From NCBI RefSeq assembly GCF_020618475.1, contig NZ_CP085338.1:1-64000 (forward strand): DNA of 64,000 bases. The letters are read 5' to 3'. The DNA comes from Haladaptatus halobius. Lineage in GTDB: Archaea; Halobacteriota; Halobacteria; Halobacteriales; Haladaptataceae. Numbering within the stretch: the first letter of the stretch is position 1; the number at the start of each line of letters is the position of its first letter. The translations under genes and the position numbers were made by a program. Under the pieces are notes generated by a model that was not told the DNA's origin, did no database searches, and worked only from the letters and a program-made list of their open reading frames with translations. This document shows, piece after piece, positions 7,358 to 17,611 of the stretch.

Positions 7358-8539
7358 TTATTTATCTCGAGAGACTTCCTCGTTGGGGAGCGTTGTCGCT
7401 CCGGTCGAGAGCGTCACGCCTGGATAGAGACTAGTGTTGATGCCCGTCTTTGCGTCATCGCCGACGACCACCCCAAACTTCCGTCGATCGGTTGAGACCC
7501 GTTCTCCCTTCACGGTGTGTTTCACCGCCTCGCCGTCGTGCCGGAGGTTCGCCACGTTCGTCCCTGCACCGAAGTTTACGTCGCGTCCGAGGACGCTATC
7601 GCCGACGTAGGAGAGGTGGCCGAGCGTCGCGCCGGGCGAGAGAACGCTGTTTTTCACCTCGACGCTGTGGCCGACCTTCGCCCCTTTACTCACGAGCGTT
7701 GCCCCGCGGACGTAGGCGTTTGGCCCAACACTCGCGCCCGAACGAATGAGCGCGGGGCCTTCAATGACGACACCCGGTTTCACCGATGCACCCTCCTCTA
7801 CTACGACGCTACCGTCGAGCGTCGCCAATTCGCTCACATCGCCCTGCACGTCCCGCTCCAATTCGCCGAGTTTCCACTCGTTAGCCTCGAGCAACTCCCA
7901 GGGGCGACCCACGTCGAGCCACCGCTCAAGTTCGACCGCGGTTACGTCGTACTCCGTGATGACACGCTCCACCACGTCCGTGATCTCGTACTCACCGCGT
8001 TCGCTCTCGCCCACGTCGAGCCAGTCGCGCGCTTCCTCGGGAAAGACGTACGCCCCGGTATTGGCGAGGTCAGTCGGCGGGTCGGCAGGCTTTTCGACGA
8101 TTCCTGTCACCTGGCCGCCGTCCGTCGAGATGACGCCGTAGTTCGAGGGGTCGTCTACCCGGTACGTTCCAAGACTCGGCCCGTTCTCGAAGAGGCGTTT
8201 TACCGCGGGCGTGTCGTAGAGATTATCGCCGTTCAACACCGCAAACTGCCCATTTATGTGCTCTTGTGCCGCGCGAACCGCATCCGCTGTACCGCGTTGT
8301 TCTTCCTGTATTGCGTACTCGACTGGAATTCCGGCGTACTCCGCGCCAAAGTATTCGCGAACCCTCTCGGCCTCATAGCCGACGACAAGGACGAGTTCAT
8401 CCGCCCCAGCCTCAACAGCGGCGCGCGCCGTGTGTGCGACCAGCGGTTCCTCCGCTACTGGCAACATAGGTTTGGGACACGAAGAAGACAGCGGTCGCAT
8501 CCGTGTACCCTCACCCGCAGCCAGAACGATTGCCTGCAT
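7358..8539 (-). CDS. Sugar-1-phosphate nucleotidylyltransferase (GlmU/RmlA-like) with left-handed beta-helix
   Basis: 393 residues. The N-terminal Rossmann-like domain has the nucleotide signature MQAIVLAAGEGTRMRPLS ... KPMLPVA, the LNGDNLY metal site near residue 107 and GIVEKPADPP. From about residue 235 hexapeptide repeats (VVVEEGASVKPGVVIEGPA, SVGPNAYVRGATLV and others) form a left-handed beta-helix, as in bifunctional GlmU or archaeal UDP-sugar synthases. It would make a UDP- or dTDP-sugar for glycan synthesis, in keeping with the glycosyltransferases at the left edge. Which sugar, and whether the helix acetylates, is not determinable. It lies alone, on the minus strand, between mobile DNA and an AT-rich gap. 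Confidence 0.9.
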   Translation of the reverse strand: MQAIVLAAGEGTRMRPLSSSCPKPMLPVAEEPLVAHTARAAVEAGADELVLVVGYEAERVREYFGAEYAGIPVEYAIQEEQRGTADAVRAAQEHINGQFAVLNGDNLYDTPAVKRLFENGPSLGTYRVDDPSNYGVISTDGGQVTGIVEKPADPPTDLANTGAYVFPEEARDWLDVGESERGEYEITDVVERVITEYDVTAVELERWLDVGRPWELLEANEWKLGELERDVQGDVSELATLDGSVVVEEGASVKPGVVIEGPALIRSGASVGPNAYVRGATLVSKGAKVGHSVEVKNSVLSPGATLGHLSYVGDSVLGRDVNFGAGTNVANLRHDGEAVKHTVKGERVSTDRRKFGVVVGDDAKTGINTSLYPGVTLSTGATTLPNEEVSRDK

Positions 8540-8996
8540 AACGCAATGTACCGCTAGAAGCAGTATAATTATTCACGGACTAACCGTGGGGTCACAGTTA
8601 TTGATGGCGTCTTACGAGCTCGAGAGAAGATCGTGGAAAAGGTTTGACTACTCACAAAATAGCAGTCCCACCTAACCGTTCTGGATTTTATAATCAATTG
8701 AACACCATGAATTCACATGCCAGCTATTATGCGATCTCAAAAATAGGTATAACAAGGCAGATGCGCGTCGATCTCTTCTTAGCGGTTCCAAATTATATGA
8801 TGAATTAGGCGCTAGTGTGAGAGAAAATACTAGTTTCTACATTTTAACTTCTATTGTGTAGGCGGTTAATGATTGTTTTTACATTATTCGACGGAATAGT
8901 GAGACTTAAACGCGATTTTAGTTATCGATTAGAGGAGAGAACGATGTGAAACCGTATTCCCCTTTTTTAGCGGTAGGAGAAAAACATCAAATCATC
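8540..8996. other. AT-rich intergenic region
   Basis: About 450 bases separate the nucleotidylyltransferase start from the next plus-strand gene. Stretches such as 8800-8930 are AT-rich. I see no RNA gene, repeat or convincing reading frame. Confidence 0.5.
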
Positions 8997-9293
8997 ATGG
9001 ACGCGACTGAACGTTGCCACGAGATCCCTGAATTTATTGGCTTATTTGTCGGCCTCGAAATCGAAGATACTCTCCGCATCACAGTCGCAGACGTGACTAT
9101 CGAATGCCGTGTCCACGATATCGACCGGCGAGATCGTCGGTTTACCCTCCTATTAGAAACGTTCGCAGGCGATTACCTCCGTGTTGAGACGCTGTGGGTT
9201 GGCGGATGGCTCGATCCTCAAGTAGATCGACTGAAGCCTATCGCGGAAGAACGTCAGCCGCTCGGTCAGCTACAAGAAATCGAAATATTGTAA
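8997..9293 (+). CDS. Hypothetical acidic protein
   Basis: 98 residues from the ATG giving MDATERCHEIPEFIGL; a GTG at 8946 would add 17 residues. A GGAG lies about 20 nt before the ATG. The predicted pattern is mostly beta strands (TLRITVADVTIECRVHDI, RFTLLLETFAG, YLRVETLWVGG) in a small compact domain, with no signal or membrane segment. I recognise no family. Strong strand periodicity, acidic composition and lack of internal stops support coding. Confidence 0.55.
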   Translation: MDATERCHEIPEFIGLFVGLEIEDTLRITVADVTIECRVHDIDRRDRRFTLLLETFAGDYLRVETLWVGGWLDPQVDRLKPIAEERQPLGQLQEIEIL

Positions 9294-9534
9294 GACTAGG
9301 CGGCGGTGTGAGTTGTGATGAGATGGACAATTTATTTTTGTCTTTCTATTCTTCGCTATTCCAACCATTTATTCGCACTTTCAGAACAATAGGACGTCCA
9401 CGGACGGTTGAATGCGCCGCCGCAACGCACGGCTGCGAGCAAACGCTCCAAAGAAATGTTGAATTTTCAGCGATCTCTCCTTACCCACTTCACTCGTTGA
9501 AGAAGGGGACTTAGCGCCTGGTGCCTACATTCAG

Positions 9535-10038
9535 CTAAAACTGCCTATTCGATGATACTCGGTCTAACTGTTCTGTCAACAGACTATTCACTCGCTGTGG
9601 GTCGGCGACACTCTCAAATACGAGGTCGATGGTTCCCGAGCCTGCCGTATGAATAGCCACGTCGCCGTAGTCGAATACGCGTTCTATAAGTGACTGCGAG
9701 TAGGTCGTGTTCTGAACTCTGTCGAGCCGAACTTGTGCCACATTCTGCCCAAACACGCCCGTCTTGTAGTACACCTCCTCTGTCGTGAGGACATACCACT
9801 CGCTTCGCCAGCGGAGAAACGGCGGCACCGCGATAGCGAAGCCAACAAAAACGAGAAGAAGTGCGAGCCATCCCAGCCCGCCTAGGATACCGCTCCCGGT
9901 CACCCCCGCTCCGAGCAAGATAAGAAGGATACCGACCGTCACGGCCGGCAGAACATGATAGATGCTCCGGTGACCTACCCAGAGTATCTCCTCGTCGGGC
10001 GTGAGGTGAAGCCACGGCGGGTCAAAATTTGTTGACAT
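9535..10038 (-). CDS. PH domain-containing membrane protein (bPH2 / DUF304)
   Basis: 167 residues. The N-terminus WLHLTPDEEILWVGHRS is the first strand of a bacterial-type pleckstrin-homology domain. Two transmembrane helices follow (about residues 29-50 and 52-72), and then the main beta sheet (WYVLTTEEVYYKTGVFG, VRLDRVQNTTYSQSLIERVF, YGDVAIHTAG). This is the usual bPH2 layout, with YGDV diagnostic. Such proteins sit in the membrane with the PH domain inside the cell; the ligand is unknown. No operon partner is visible. Confidence 0.9.
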   Translation of the reverse strand: MSTNFDPPWLHLTPDEEILWVGHRSIYHVLPAVTVGILLILLGAGVTGSGILGGLGWLALLLVFVGFAIAVPPFLRWRSEWYVLTTEEVYYKTGVFGQNVAQVRLDRVQNTTYSQSLIERVFDYGDVAIHTAGSGTIDLVFESVADPQRVNSLLTEQLDRVSSNRQF

Positions 10039-10341
10039 CGTCTCTTAACGATGAGAGCGAACACCTTACGTTTTGCTGTAGGTCTACAAAGAAAAGGGTT
10101 TCCGGAATTGGTTGCGCAGTTTTCTTGCCGAAGTGAGTCTAAGGATTTTAGCCGAATATGGGTGTTAAGCTTCTTTCCTCAACGAGCGAAGCGGGTAAGG
10201 CGGGTAGTTCGCCTATCCCGCCTCGTCGCGCTTTACTTTCACTAAGCTTCAGGATACTATTTTTATAGACAAGGATAGAAAATAAAGTGCAGGAAGGAGA
10301 TCCTCACCCGAGTAACGATCCTTCTTGCCCTGCCCATCACT

Positions 10342-10536
10342 ATGAAACACCGCAATGAGGGCACAGGTGAACGCCCACCAGAAGATGTATCGCACTCAGA
10401 AACGCTAAAACGCTGGCGTCTGCTCGGTGCGGTTCTGAAGTTGTGGGGAGACGCCATCAAAGTGTGGTTGAAGATCGTCGCGGCGTTGCTTGCCGGACTT
10501 GCGGCGATATCGAAGGTGGTACCGCCGTTCAACTGA
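10342..10536 (+). CDS. Small protein with C-terminal membrane helix
   Basis: 64 residues. A charged N-terminal half (MKHRNEGTGERPPEDVSH) is followed by an amphipathic helix (LKRWRLLGAVLKLWGDAIK) and a hydrophobic segment (WLKIVAALLAGLAAISKVVP, residues 41-60). It ends just before the left end of the next tnpB element, so its 3' context may have been altered. No family is recognised. An in-frame ATG, codon use and membrane pattern give moderate support. Confidence 0.45.
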   Translation: MKHRNEGTGERPPEDVSHSETLKRWRLLGAVLKLWGDAIKVWLKIVAALLAGLAAISKVVPPFN

Positions 10537-10606
10537 CATAGAATAGAGCGCATGCCCCCGTCTTCAAGCGGGGGTCAAGCGGTAGGCACTACCGAACAAC
10601 CGCCGA

Positions 10607-10744
10607 CTATTGCCCGTCTGGGGTCTCCAAGTTATCGGCAGCGTGGAGTAACATTCCGCGCCACGTCAGCCCATTTTCGTCCTTGATTTTCTTGAGACGA
10701 TCGTATTGTTCATCAGGCACTTTCGCGTGGATGGTCGTTACCAT
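10607..10744 (-). CDS. 45-residue RHH-like protein divergent from tnpB
   Basis: The protein is MVTTIHAKVPDEQYDRLK, then KIKDENGLTWRGMLLHAADNLETPDGQ. A strand (TTIHAKVP) is followed by two helices, with the second carrying LTWRGMLLHAADNL, consistent with a ribbon-helix-helix fold. It starts at 10744 and the tnpB start is at 10795, leaving a 50-bp shared promoter region. It is a second, differently arranged example of a small RHH-type gene accompanying tnpB (compare 5515-5652). An autorepressor of the element is the simplest inference. Confidence 0.7.
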   Translation of the reverse strand: MVTTIHAKVPDEQYDRLKKIKDENGLTWRGMLLHAADNLETPDGQ

Positions 10745-10794
10745 GTATACCTACAAAACCCCTACAACTATGTATGTACCGACCGTAGCAGAAG
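10745..10794. promoter_or_regulatory. Divergent promoter region between RHH-like gene and tnpB
   Basis: The 50 bp contain overlapping AT-rich boxes (ACAACTATGTATGTACC, and TATACCT next to the RHH-like start). They are the only place for both promoters and the likely target of the RHH protein. Confidence 0.45.
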
Positions 10795-11973
<1,179 letters not shown>

Positions 11974-12173
11974 GTGGGACGACCACGACTGGTCGGGGAG
12001 ATCACACCCTCACGAAAGTCTCAAAGAAGCGCGCACAGACCGGAGTATCCACGGATAGGAGAAAGTCGCTCGCGTCGGGGATGGCGCTACTGCCAGATCC
12101 CGAGCGTGAGGATTCCCGCGCTTTTAGGCGCGTGGAGGATGTCAAGACTTTGGACTTCATCCATCATCTTCAG

Positions 12174-13119
12174 CGTAATTCAAGGTGAAGCCTCCGACCT
12201 TAAGGAGCGAGTGTAGCAAGCGAATAGGTTGGAGGAGAGAGAGTTCTATCCTCACGTCCGAACAAAGGCGGACGTGGAGTTCGAGACTGCCGCCAAAGGC
12301 GACGCCAAGGACTGTTCTGTGCTTAGCGTCTACCTCAGCATCGAAAACGTCGCCGTCACTTCCACGGGCGAGTTCTGGAACGGAACAAAGTTGAACCACA
12401 GGCACCGTGAGTTTGAGAAGCAACGTAGATTGTTCCAACAGTGCGGAACACGAGCTGCCCACGAAACCATCCAGTCGGACGTACCGAGACGGGACGCTAC
12501 AACCACTTTCTACACACCCTCTCAAGAGAATTCATCGCAGAAGTCGTCGAGAATAACTGCGACGTAATTGTGGTCGAAAACCTGATTGGTATTCGGAAGC
12601 GGATGCCGAACACTAAAAGTTCCATGCATGGGCGTTCCGTCGCCTGACCGAGTGCGTTGAGTACAAAGCTGAGGTAGTGGGTAACTCGGTCAAACAGGTG
12701 AATCCAGCCTACACTTCACAACGGTTTCTAAGTGTGGTTCACCCACGAGAAATACCAATCAATCTCGAACGGACAGGACGTGTTCAAGTACTTGATGTGT
12801 AGGTACTCACCCCATGCTGATTTGAACGCGGCGGCGAACATCGGCAAACGAGAGGGGGAACCATGCGCGGCCTTACACTGCGGGTGAGGCGAACCGTGCT
12901 CCCTCGCTGGTTGAACAGCCAGTCGTCTTTGACGCCCATAGTTGATAGGGAGGATGGCCGCTGTGACACGTCTCGACGCGCTGTAATGCACATCCCCGGT
13001 CATAATTGGGTGGCTACCGCTGACGTTCCACGCGAAAGCGTCCTTGCGACCCGAGGGAACGCGCAACCTCAATCTCCCCTTCGGGGAATCCTCGTGCTTT
13101 AGCGCGGGGAGAATGTCAA
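12174..13119 (+). mobile_element. Degenerate IS1341-type element
   Basis: The left end (GTAATTCAAGGTGAAGCCTCC at 12174) resembles the TTAC-inserting short elements. The right end is a hairpin then GAGAATGTCAA ending at 13119. Its 3' segment (12950-13119, with GGTCATAATTGG, ACGCGAAAGCGT and CCCGAGG) is shared with the elements at 15238-15694 (minus strand) and 26583-26806. Confidence 0.7.
12229..12860 (+). pseudogene. tnpB remnant lacking the N-terminus, frameshifted
   Basis: The readable parts are FYPHVRTKADVEFETAA, then the RuvC-I region VYLSIENVAVTSTGEFW, where the usual Asp of D-L-G-I is replaced. After a frameshift near 12475, VVENNCDVIVVENLIGIRKR (RuvC-II with Glu) follows, and a last piece KYLMCRYSPHADLNAAANIG with the RuvC-III Asp. 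The N-terminal RNA-binding third is absent. Several frame changes and the RuvC-I change make it a dead gene. Confidence 0.8.
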
Positions 13120-13139
13120 AAGCCTACCGCCGACAGCGG

Positions 13140-13220
13140 CCAGAACGGGAGTTCACGCGAAAGCCCCACGCTCAACGAAGCGAACGGCAAACCGTGAGCG
13201 AGTAGGGTGAGGGAGTTCAC
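13140..13220 (+). repeat. Right-end fragment of an IS1341-type element
   Basis: GGGAGTTCACGCGAAAGCC is followed by an imperfect hairpin and GTAGGGTGAGGGAGTTCAC. It matches the 3' end of the element at 2985-4378 and the TTCAC-ending right ends at 7282 and 29936. The last bases (13217-13219) supply the stop codon of the minus-strand peptidase gene. Confidence 0.6.
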
Positions 13221-14686
13221 TTCTCCCGTTTGCTCTGCAATCGCCCCACCATTCCTAACACGTACTGCGCGATGGTCAACCCGAACATTAGTCCAATAAG
13301 GCCAAGGCCGCCCCACAGCATCAGCGTCGAGGGGGAGTCGCTGGTCATCGCCGGGGGGCGTTCACCGTCGGAATTGCCAGATTTCCCAGCGGATGCCTTT
13401 CCGCCGGTCGAGTCGTCGACGGTTCTACTACCATCTGTCTTTCCCTCGCCGATTCCGCCCTCTAACTCCCCTACTACGGGGTTCGTAGTCGTCGTGACGT
13501 GCTCGGCGAGCCATGAATCTATCGACTGTCCGGCTACGTCGGCGACTATCTTTTCGAAATCGGCGTAGGTCACCACTCCATCGTGGCGGTTTATCCGATC
13601 GAATACATCCATAAGGCTTCGCTTCCCGTCGGTCACCGTCTGTATCTTCGCGTCCAGTGCCCATAGCACGAGTGCGCCCTGGTAGTACGGCACCTCGCGA
13701 TTTACCCATGTATTCGGCTTCGAAAGCACTGCGCCGTCGTACTGCTTTGCCGAGAGTGTTCGTGCGACCGTAGACTGCGAGGTTCGACCCTGCCGAATCG
13801 TCAGGTCAGATGCGAAGTAGGCGGCACTGGCCTCGCGGAACCATCGCATCCGATCGCTGAGTTTGAACGACTGGCGCGTGTGGACGTACTCATGTATCCA
13901 GAGATTCTGTGGATCGGAGAGTCTAGCGGCCTTGTGCACCCAGATCTCATCGTATTCGGGTGAGGCGTACCCACCGCGCCAGATGGGATCCGGCAGGACA
14001 ATGAGCAACACCTCGTTAGGGGGCTCGCCGGGGAAGTGCTCGCTCGCTGTCCCGAGCGATTCGAGTACTTTTCGGGGCGAATTGGCAGGCGTGGCCCCCC
14101 CGCCGACTATCATCCGAAACCGCTGGCCGTCTGCTCGATGGGTGTGTTCATCGTATTTTCCGACATAGGTGAACGCCGACCCAAGCACGCCTGAGTCGAT
14201 GAACTCGACGCTTGAATCAGAATAGTCGTCCTGTAGGGGATGGCTGTAGGACCACTCACCGTTTTCCCTCGGTAACCATGCAACCGAGAGTTTCGGCGTC
14301 GGCGCAAGTACCCATTCGTCGGTGGCGGCGTATTCCTGCCTGCTTCCGGCGTTTGCGTCGGCGACGACGGTCACCGACGGTGATCTCGTTTTGCCGTCCC
14401 AGCGAAGCGCGTAGTTGCTGTTCTTCGTCTGGTCCGTGACAAACCCCTTCGAAGACACCACGTTTCCAGTGTAGTTGATAAGCCAAAACGTCCGCCGCGG
14501 CGTCTCGAATTCGAGACGATATTGAACTTTCGACGAGTCGCCGACGCTCCGCTCAACTGAAATCGAGACACTCGGCGGTTCAGCCGTGGCCTGCGCCGCC
14601 ACCGGCACGCTTACGCTACTGGCGACAAGCGAAAGTACGAGCAAAAACGATACTGTTCTCCTAGAAACCCAACCCCCAAACGCCAT
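13217..14686 (-). CDS. Secreted gluzincin-type metallopeptidase with C-terminal anchor
   Basis: 489 residues. A signal peptide (RRTVSFLLVLSLVASSVSVP, about residues 9-30) is followed by an extracellular beta-rich region. The zinc site is WIHEYVHTRQ (HExxH near residue 264), with a likely third ligand in WFREASAAYFA about 20 residues on, the gluzincin pattern (M1/M61-like). A Gly/Ser/Lys-rich linker (about 405-450) leads to a membrane helix (LMLWGGLGLIGLMFGLTIA) and a short basic tail. It is probably an anchored cell-surface protease. The stop codon lies in the end of the adjacent mobile-element fragment, so the native tail may have been slightly longer. Confidence 0.85.
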   Translation of the reverse strand: MAFGGWVSRRTVSFLLVLSLVASSVSVPVAAQATAEPPSVSISVERSVGDSSKVQYRLEFETPRRTFWLINYTGNVVSSKGFVTDQTKNSNYALRWDGKTRSPSVTVVADANAGSRQEYAATDEWVLAPTPKLSVAWLPRENGEWSYSHPLQDDYSDSSVEFIDSGVLGSAFTYVGKYDEHTHRADGQRFRMIVGGGATPANSPRKVLESLGTASEHFPGEPPNEVLLIVLPDPIWRGGYASPEYDEIWVHKAARLSDPQNLWIHEYVHTRQSFKLSDRMRWFREASAAYFASDLTIRQGRTSQSTVARTLSAKQYDGAVLSKPNTWVNREVPYYQGALVLWALDAKIQTVTDGKRSLMDVFDRINRHDGVVTYADFEKIVADVAGQSIDSWLAEHVTTTTNPVVGELEGGIGEGKTDGSRTVDDSTGGKASAGKSGNSDGERPPAMTSDSPSTLMLWGGLGLIGLMFGLTIAQYVLGMVGRLQSKREK

Positions 14687-14810
14687 TGTATGTGACGGCG
14701 TCCTAGAGTCGTTTTGTTATACATCGCTTGCGGCGCGTTTAGGTGTCGTCATCGATCGTCCAGGATACCCGTTCACTGCGATACGACGGGAGCACGTTGT
14801 CCTACATTAC

Positions 14811-14924
14811 CTACAGTCCGGCGTCCTCCGTGCGTCCGGTCACGACCACCGGCGCGCCTTCATAGGCAAGACGGCGCGCGATACCCGCACCGATGCCGCG
14901 CGTCGACTCCCTGACAAGCGCCAT
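14811..14924 (-). pseudogene. SDR dehydrogenase N-terminal fragment
   Basis: 37 codons read MALVRESTRGIGAGIARRLA, then YEGAPVVVTGRTEDAGL and a stop. This is the NAD(P)-binding start of a short-chain dehydrogenase (normally ALVTGSTRGIGxG), with the first Gly of the glycine motif lost. Nothing of the catalytic domain is visible downstream. It is a relic in a gene-poor stretch between the peptidase and the split vapC. Confidence 0.65.
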
Positions 14925-15114
14925 ATGGTTTTCGAATCGCCGAACTGGTACCACTCCGCGACGCATCCGCCGTCGCGTCGCCAGACGGAACTGTGCCAGT
15001 CGTCGTGGTTCTCACACGCGTGCAAAACATGCATACGTGAACTCACACCTGTGCGGTCGTTCCGCCAAGTGGTAGTGATTGGGGTCGCAGTGCGGAACGA
15101 AAGCACCGAACCGC

Positions 15115-15934
15115 CTACTCTTCGAGAGAAACCCGTTCGGAGAACTCGTGGTAGGACGAGTTGCTCGAAACGATGGGGTCACTGCCGGATCGGACGAGAT
15201 GCACGGCGACAAAAGGTGTGAAGTCGTGTTGAGCGACTTGACATCCTCCTCGCCCTTCAGGGCGAGGATTCCGCGAAGCGGAGTTCACGGTTGCACGTTT
15301 CCTCGGGAGCGAAGTACGCTTTCGCGTCCTCCCTCGTCGGTTCCCGTCCAATTATGACCATGGACGTGGTTTGCAGTGCGTGGAGCCGTGTCAACGCGGC
15401 CTTCCCACCGATATGCAACCGGCGTTTCACCGGGACGGAATACCGTCCGTCCCTCCGCGACAGGGTATTCAGCCTGCTGGGTACCACCAGTAGCGTCAGA
15501 CGACCTATCAGCCCGGACGTGGTGGAATGGGCGTCGACTTTCTTACCACGCGGCGAGTCGATGCGAAGCATCGGGACGGTCGAAGACCGTGTTCGCCAAC
15601 GAGGGAACTCCGGTAGGCAATATACGGCGGAAGAACGCTTAACGTGTACGGCGCGTATCCCCGCCCATCGGCGAGGCTTTGCGCCTGTTTAAACGTAACT
15701 CGCGGCAGTCAACGCGGTATCGGCACCACCACGAATCTCGATCAGTTCGGATGCATTCGCAACGACGGCCTCAACGTTTCGGTCTTCTCGGTAGGCGACC
15801 ATCAGCAACTCGATGAGCGTGAACTGCGATGTCCACAGGTCGTCGGCGTGTTCACGGTAGACCGCCTCTGCCTGCTCGCCGAGCCAATCGTCGTCCTTGA
15901 TGAGGGCGAGGAGGAAGTCGGTATCGACGTACAT
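15115..15934 (-). pseudogene. vapC PIN-domain toxin split by a 457-bp element
   Basis: The N-terminal part (15934-15695: MYVDTDFLLALIKDDDWLGE to ALTAASY) ends at TTAC, where the element at 15238-15694 begins and supplies a premature TAA. The C-terminal part continues at 15237 (VAQHDFTPFVAVHLVRSGSD to SERVSLEE) and stops at 15115. Joining the two gives a 120-residue PIN protein. The first Asp and the Glu (FTLIELLM) are present. However, the usual D of TPFDA is V, and the SSDxxYD site is SSNSSYH, so decay has continued since the insertion. Confidence 0.85.
15238..15694 (-). mobile_element. 457-bp non-autonomous element inserted in vapC 3' to TTAC
   Basis: On the minus strand the insertion follows TTAC (15698-15695), starts GTTTAAACAGGCGCAAAGCC and ends in the hairpin CGCCCTGAAGGGCG then GAGGAGGATGTCAA. 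The left end resembles those at 632 and 5798, while the 3' region (GGTCATAATTGG, GACGCGAAAGCGT, CCCGAGG) belongs to the omega-RNA type seen at 12950-13119. It has no coding capacity. The boundaries are fixed by restoration of the vapC frame on deletion. Confidence 0.85.
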
Positions 15935-16165
15935 CTACTTTCCAGCCTCGTGGAGCGCGTCTTCGCGTGCATCCTCGAGAAGTTCGCTGGCGGACTTCTC
16001 GATATCGCTGAACTCCTCCCGGAGTGCTTCGAGCGGGTCGTCAGCGACCCGGACGAGTTTGATGCCACTTTCGAGGCGGACGATTCGATACTGATCGCCG
16101 TACTTTTCTCGAACGTCTTTGGGGAGATACAGTCGACCGCGGTCGTCGACCGTGGATCCGGTCAT
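15935..16165 (-). CDS. vapB: AbrB-family antitoxin (VapB)
   Basis: 76 residues. The swapped-hairpin AbrB domain is clear at the start: STVDDRGRLYLPKDVREKYG then YRIVRLESGIKLVRV. It is followed by an acidic, helical C-terminal tail that would cover the toxin. The stop touches the vapC start, a standard operon order. Since the partner toxin is disrupted, the antitoxin is now an orphan that may still bind its own promoter. Confidence 0.85.
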   Translation of the reverse strand: MTGSTVDDRGRLYLPKDVREKYGDQYRIVRLESGIKLVRVADDPLEALREEFSDIEKSASELLEDAREDALHEAGK

Positions 16166-16318
16166 AGATTCCCACTAGTGGTAGATTATACGGGATAATT
16201 CATACTGCTTTCCCGTATACGGTGGTCGATAGCGGCGACCCCCGCTATCGAACCTCCCCATCACTGTTCGAGACCGGAGATAGCCAGAGGTAAATCGCTC
16301 GCCTTCGATACGCGAACC

Positions 16319-17611
16319 ATGGACGAGTTTGAGAGCCTGAAGGGCTTTTATGACCGCTATCCAGAGAAGTGGGTAGCATGGCGTGAAATCGTGGACGCTG
16401 TCGAGGAGGCGGCCCGCGAGTTCGGGTTCCGCGAGATCAATGCGCCAAGCGTCGAACCCACCGACCTGTTCCGGGTGAAATCGGGCGAGGAGATCGTCGA
16501 ACAGACGTACAGCTTCGAGGACAAGGGCGGGCGCGAGGTGACGCTCATCCCCGAGCAAACGCCGACCCGAGCGCGACTGGTGCAACAGCGCAAAGACCTC
16601 GGAACGCCCATCAAGTGGTTCGACACCTCGAAACGATGGCGCTACGAGGCGGTACAGAAGGGCCGCGACCGCGAGTTCTTCCAGACCGACATCGACATCT
16701 TTGGCGTCGAATCGGTCGAGGCGGACGCGGAGATAATCGCCTGCGCCGCGTCAATCTTCGAGAAACTTGGCGTCGCCGACGCGGTGGAGTTCAAGCTGAA
16801 TGACCGCCAGCTACTCGACGCCCTCCTGCGAGCGATGGACGTCGACGGGAGCAAAGATGTAATGCGCGTCATCGACAAGAAAGAGAAGCTCAGCCGCGCG
16901 GAGTTCCTCGGCCGACTTCAAGAAGAGGGTGTCAACCGCGACACCGCCGAAGAGATAGACGAACTCACGGCCATCAGCGGCGAGATGGAGAGTTCGCTGG
17001 TCGAACTCTCGGACAAAGCGCCGGACGGCGCGGACGAGGCAATCAACCGGATGCACGACCTCTACGACGCCCTCTCTGGCTACGGCGTCGAATCGATGTG
17101 CACCTTCGACCTCTCCATCGTCCGCGGGATGGACTACTACACTGGCCTCGTCTTCGAGGCGTTCGCCACCGAGAGTGACCTCCGCGCCCTGTTCGGGGGC
17201 GGGCGATACGACGAACTCATCGGCCAGTTCGGAAGCCGCGACGTTCCGGCTATCGGATTCGCGTTCGGTTACTCGACGACGATGCAGTTGATGCAGGAAC
17301 TGGGTGAGTGGCCCGACGAGGCCGTCTCGACCGACGCGTATGTCCTGAACGTCTCCGACTCGGTGCGCGAAATTGGGCTGGAGTACGCCATGGAGCTTCG
17401 CCGCGAAGGGCTGGCGGTCGAAACCGACCTCACGGGTCGGAGCGTCGGCGAGCAGTTCGGCTACGCCGACCGCATCAACGCCCAGTACACCGTCGTCGTC
17501 GGCGAGCGTGACCTGAACGAGGGCGTCGTGACGGTACAGGATATGGACTCCGGCGAGGAAGAACAAGTGCCGAATGACGACGTGGTCGAGTACGTCCTCG
17601 ACCAACTCTGA
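16319..17611 (+). CDS. hisS: Histidyl-tRNA synthetase
   Basis: 430 residues, class II aminoacyl-tRNA synthetase that charges tRNA-His. Motif 1 is in the N-terminal 60 residues, motif 2 is SKRWRYEAVQKGRDREFFQ (about 104-122) and TDIDIFG follows. The HisRS-specific signature is RGMDYYTGLVFEAF (about 262), and motif 3 is PAIGFAFGYST (about 311). The C-terminal anticodon-binding domain (about 335-430) contains LEYAMELRREGLAVETDL. The length is normal. It is a chromosomal housekeeping gene with no visible operon partner, followed directly by a mobile element. Confidence 0.97.
   Translation: MDEFESLKGFYDRYPEKWVAWREIVDAVEEAAREFGFREINAPSVEPTDLFRVKSGEEIVEQTYSFEDKGGREVTLIPEQTPTRARLVQQRKDLGTPIKWFDTSKRWRYEAVQKGRDREFFQTDIDIFGVESVEADAEIIACAASIFEKLGVADAVEFKLNDRQLLDALLRAMDVDGSKDVMRVIDKKEKLSRAEFLGRLQEEGVNRDTAEEIDELTAISGEMESSLVELSDKAPDGADEAINRMHDLYDALSGYGVESMCTFDLSIVRGMDYYTGLVFEAFATESDLRALFGGGRYDELIGQFGSRDVPAIGFAFGYSTTMQLMQELGEWPDEAVSTDAYVLNVSDSVREIGLEYAMELRREGLAVETDLTGRSVGEQFGYADRINAQYTVVVGERDLNEGVVTVQDMDSGEEEQVPNDDVVEYVLDQL

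Noticed and set aside
7517..8557. 346-residue plus-strand reading frame opposite the nucleotidylyltransferase
   Set aside because: It is an antisense shadow of a clear 393-residue gene with family motifs; its composition (many His, Arg, Cys) is unlike the neighbours.
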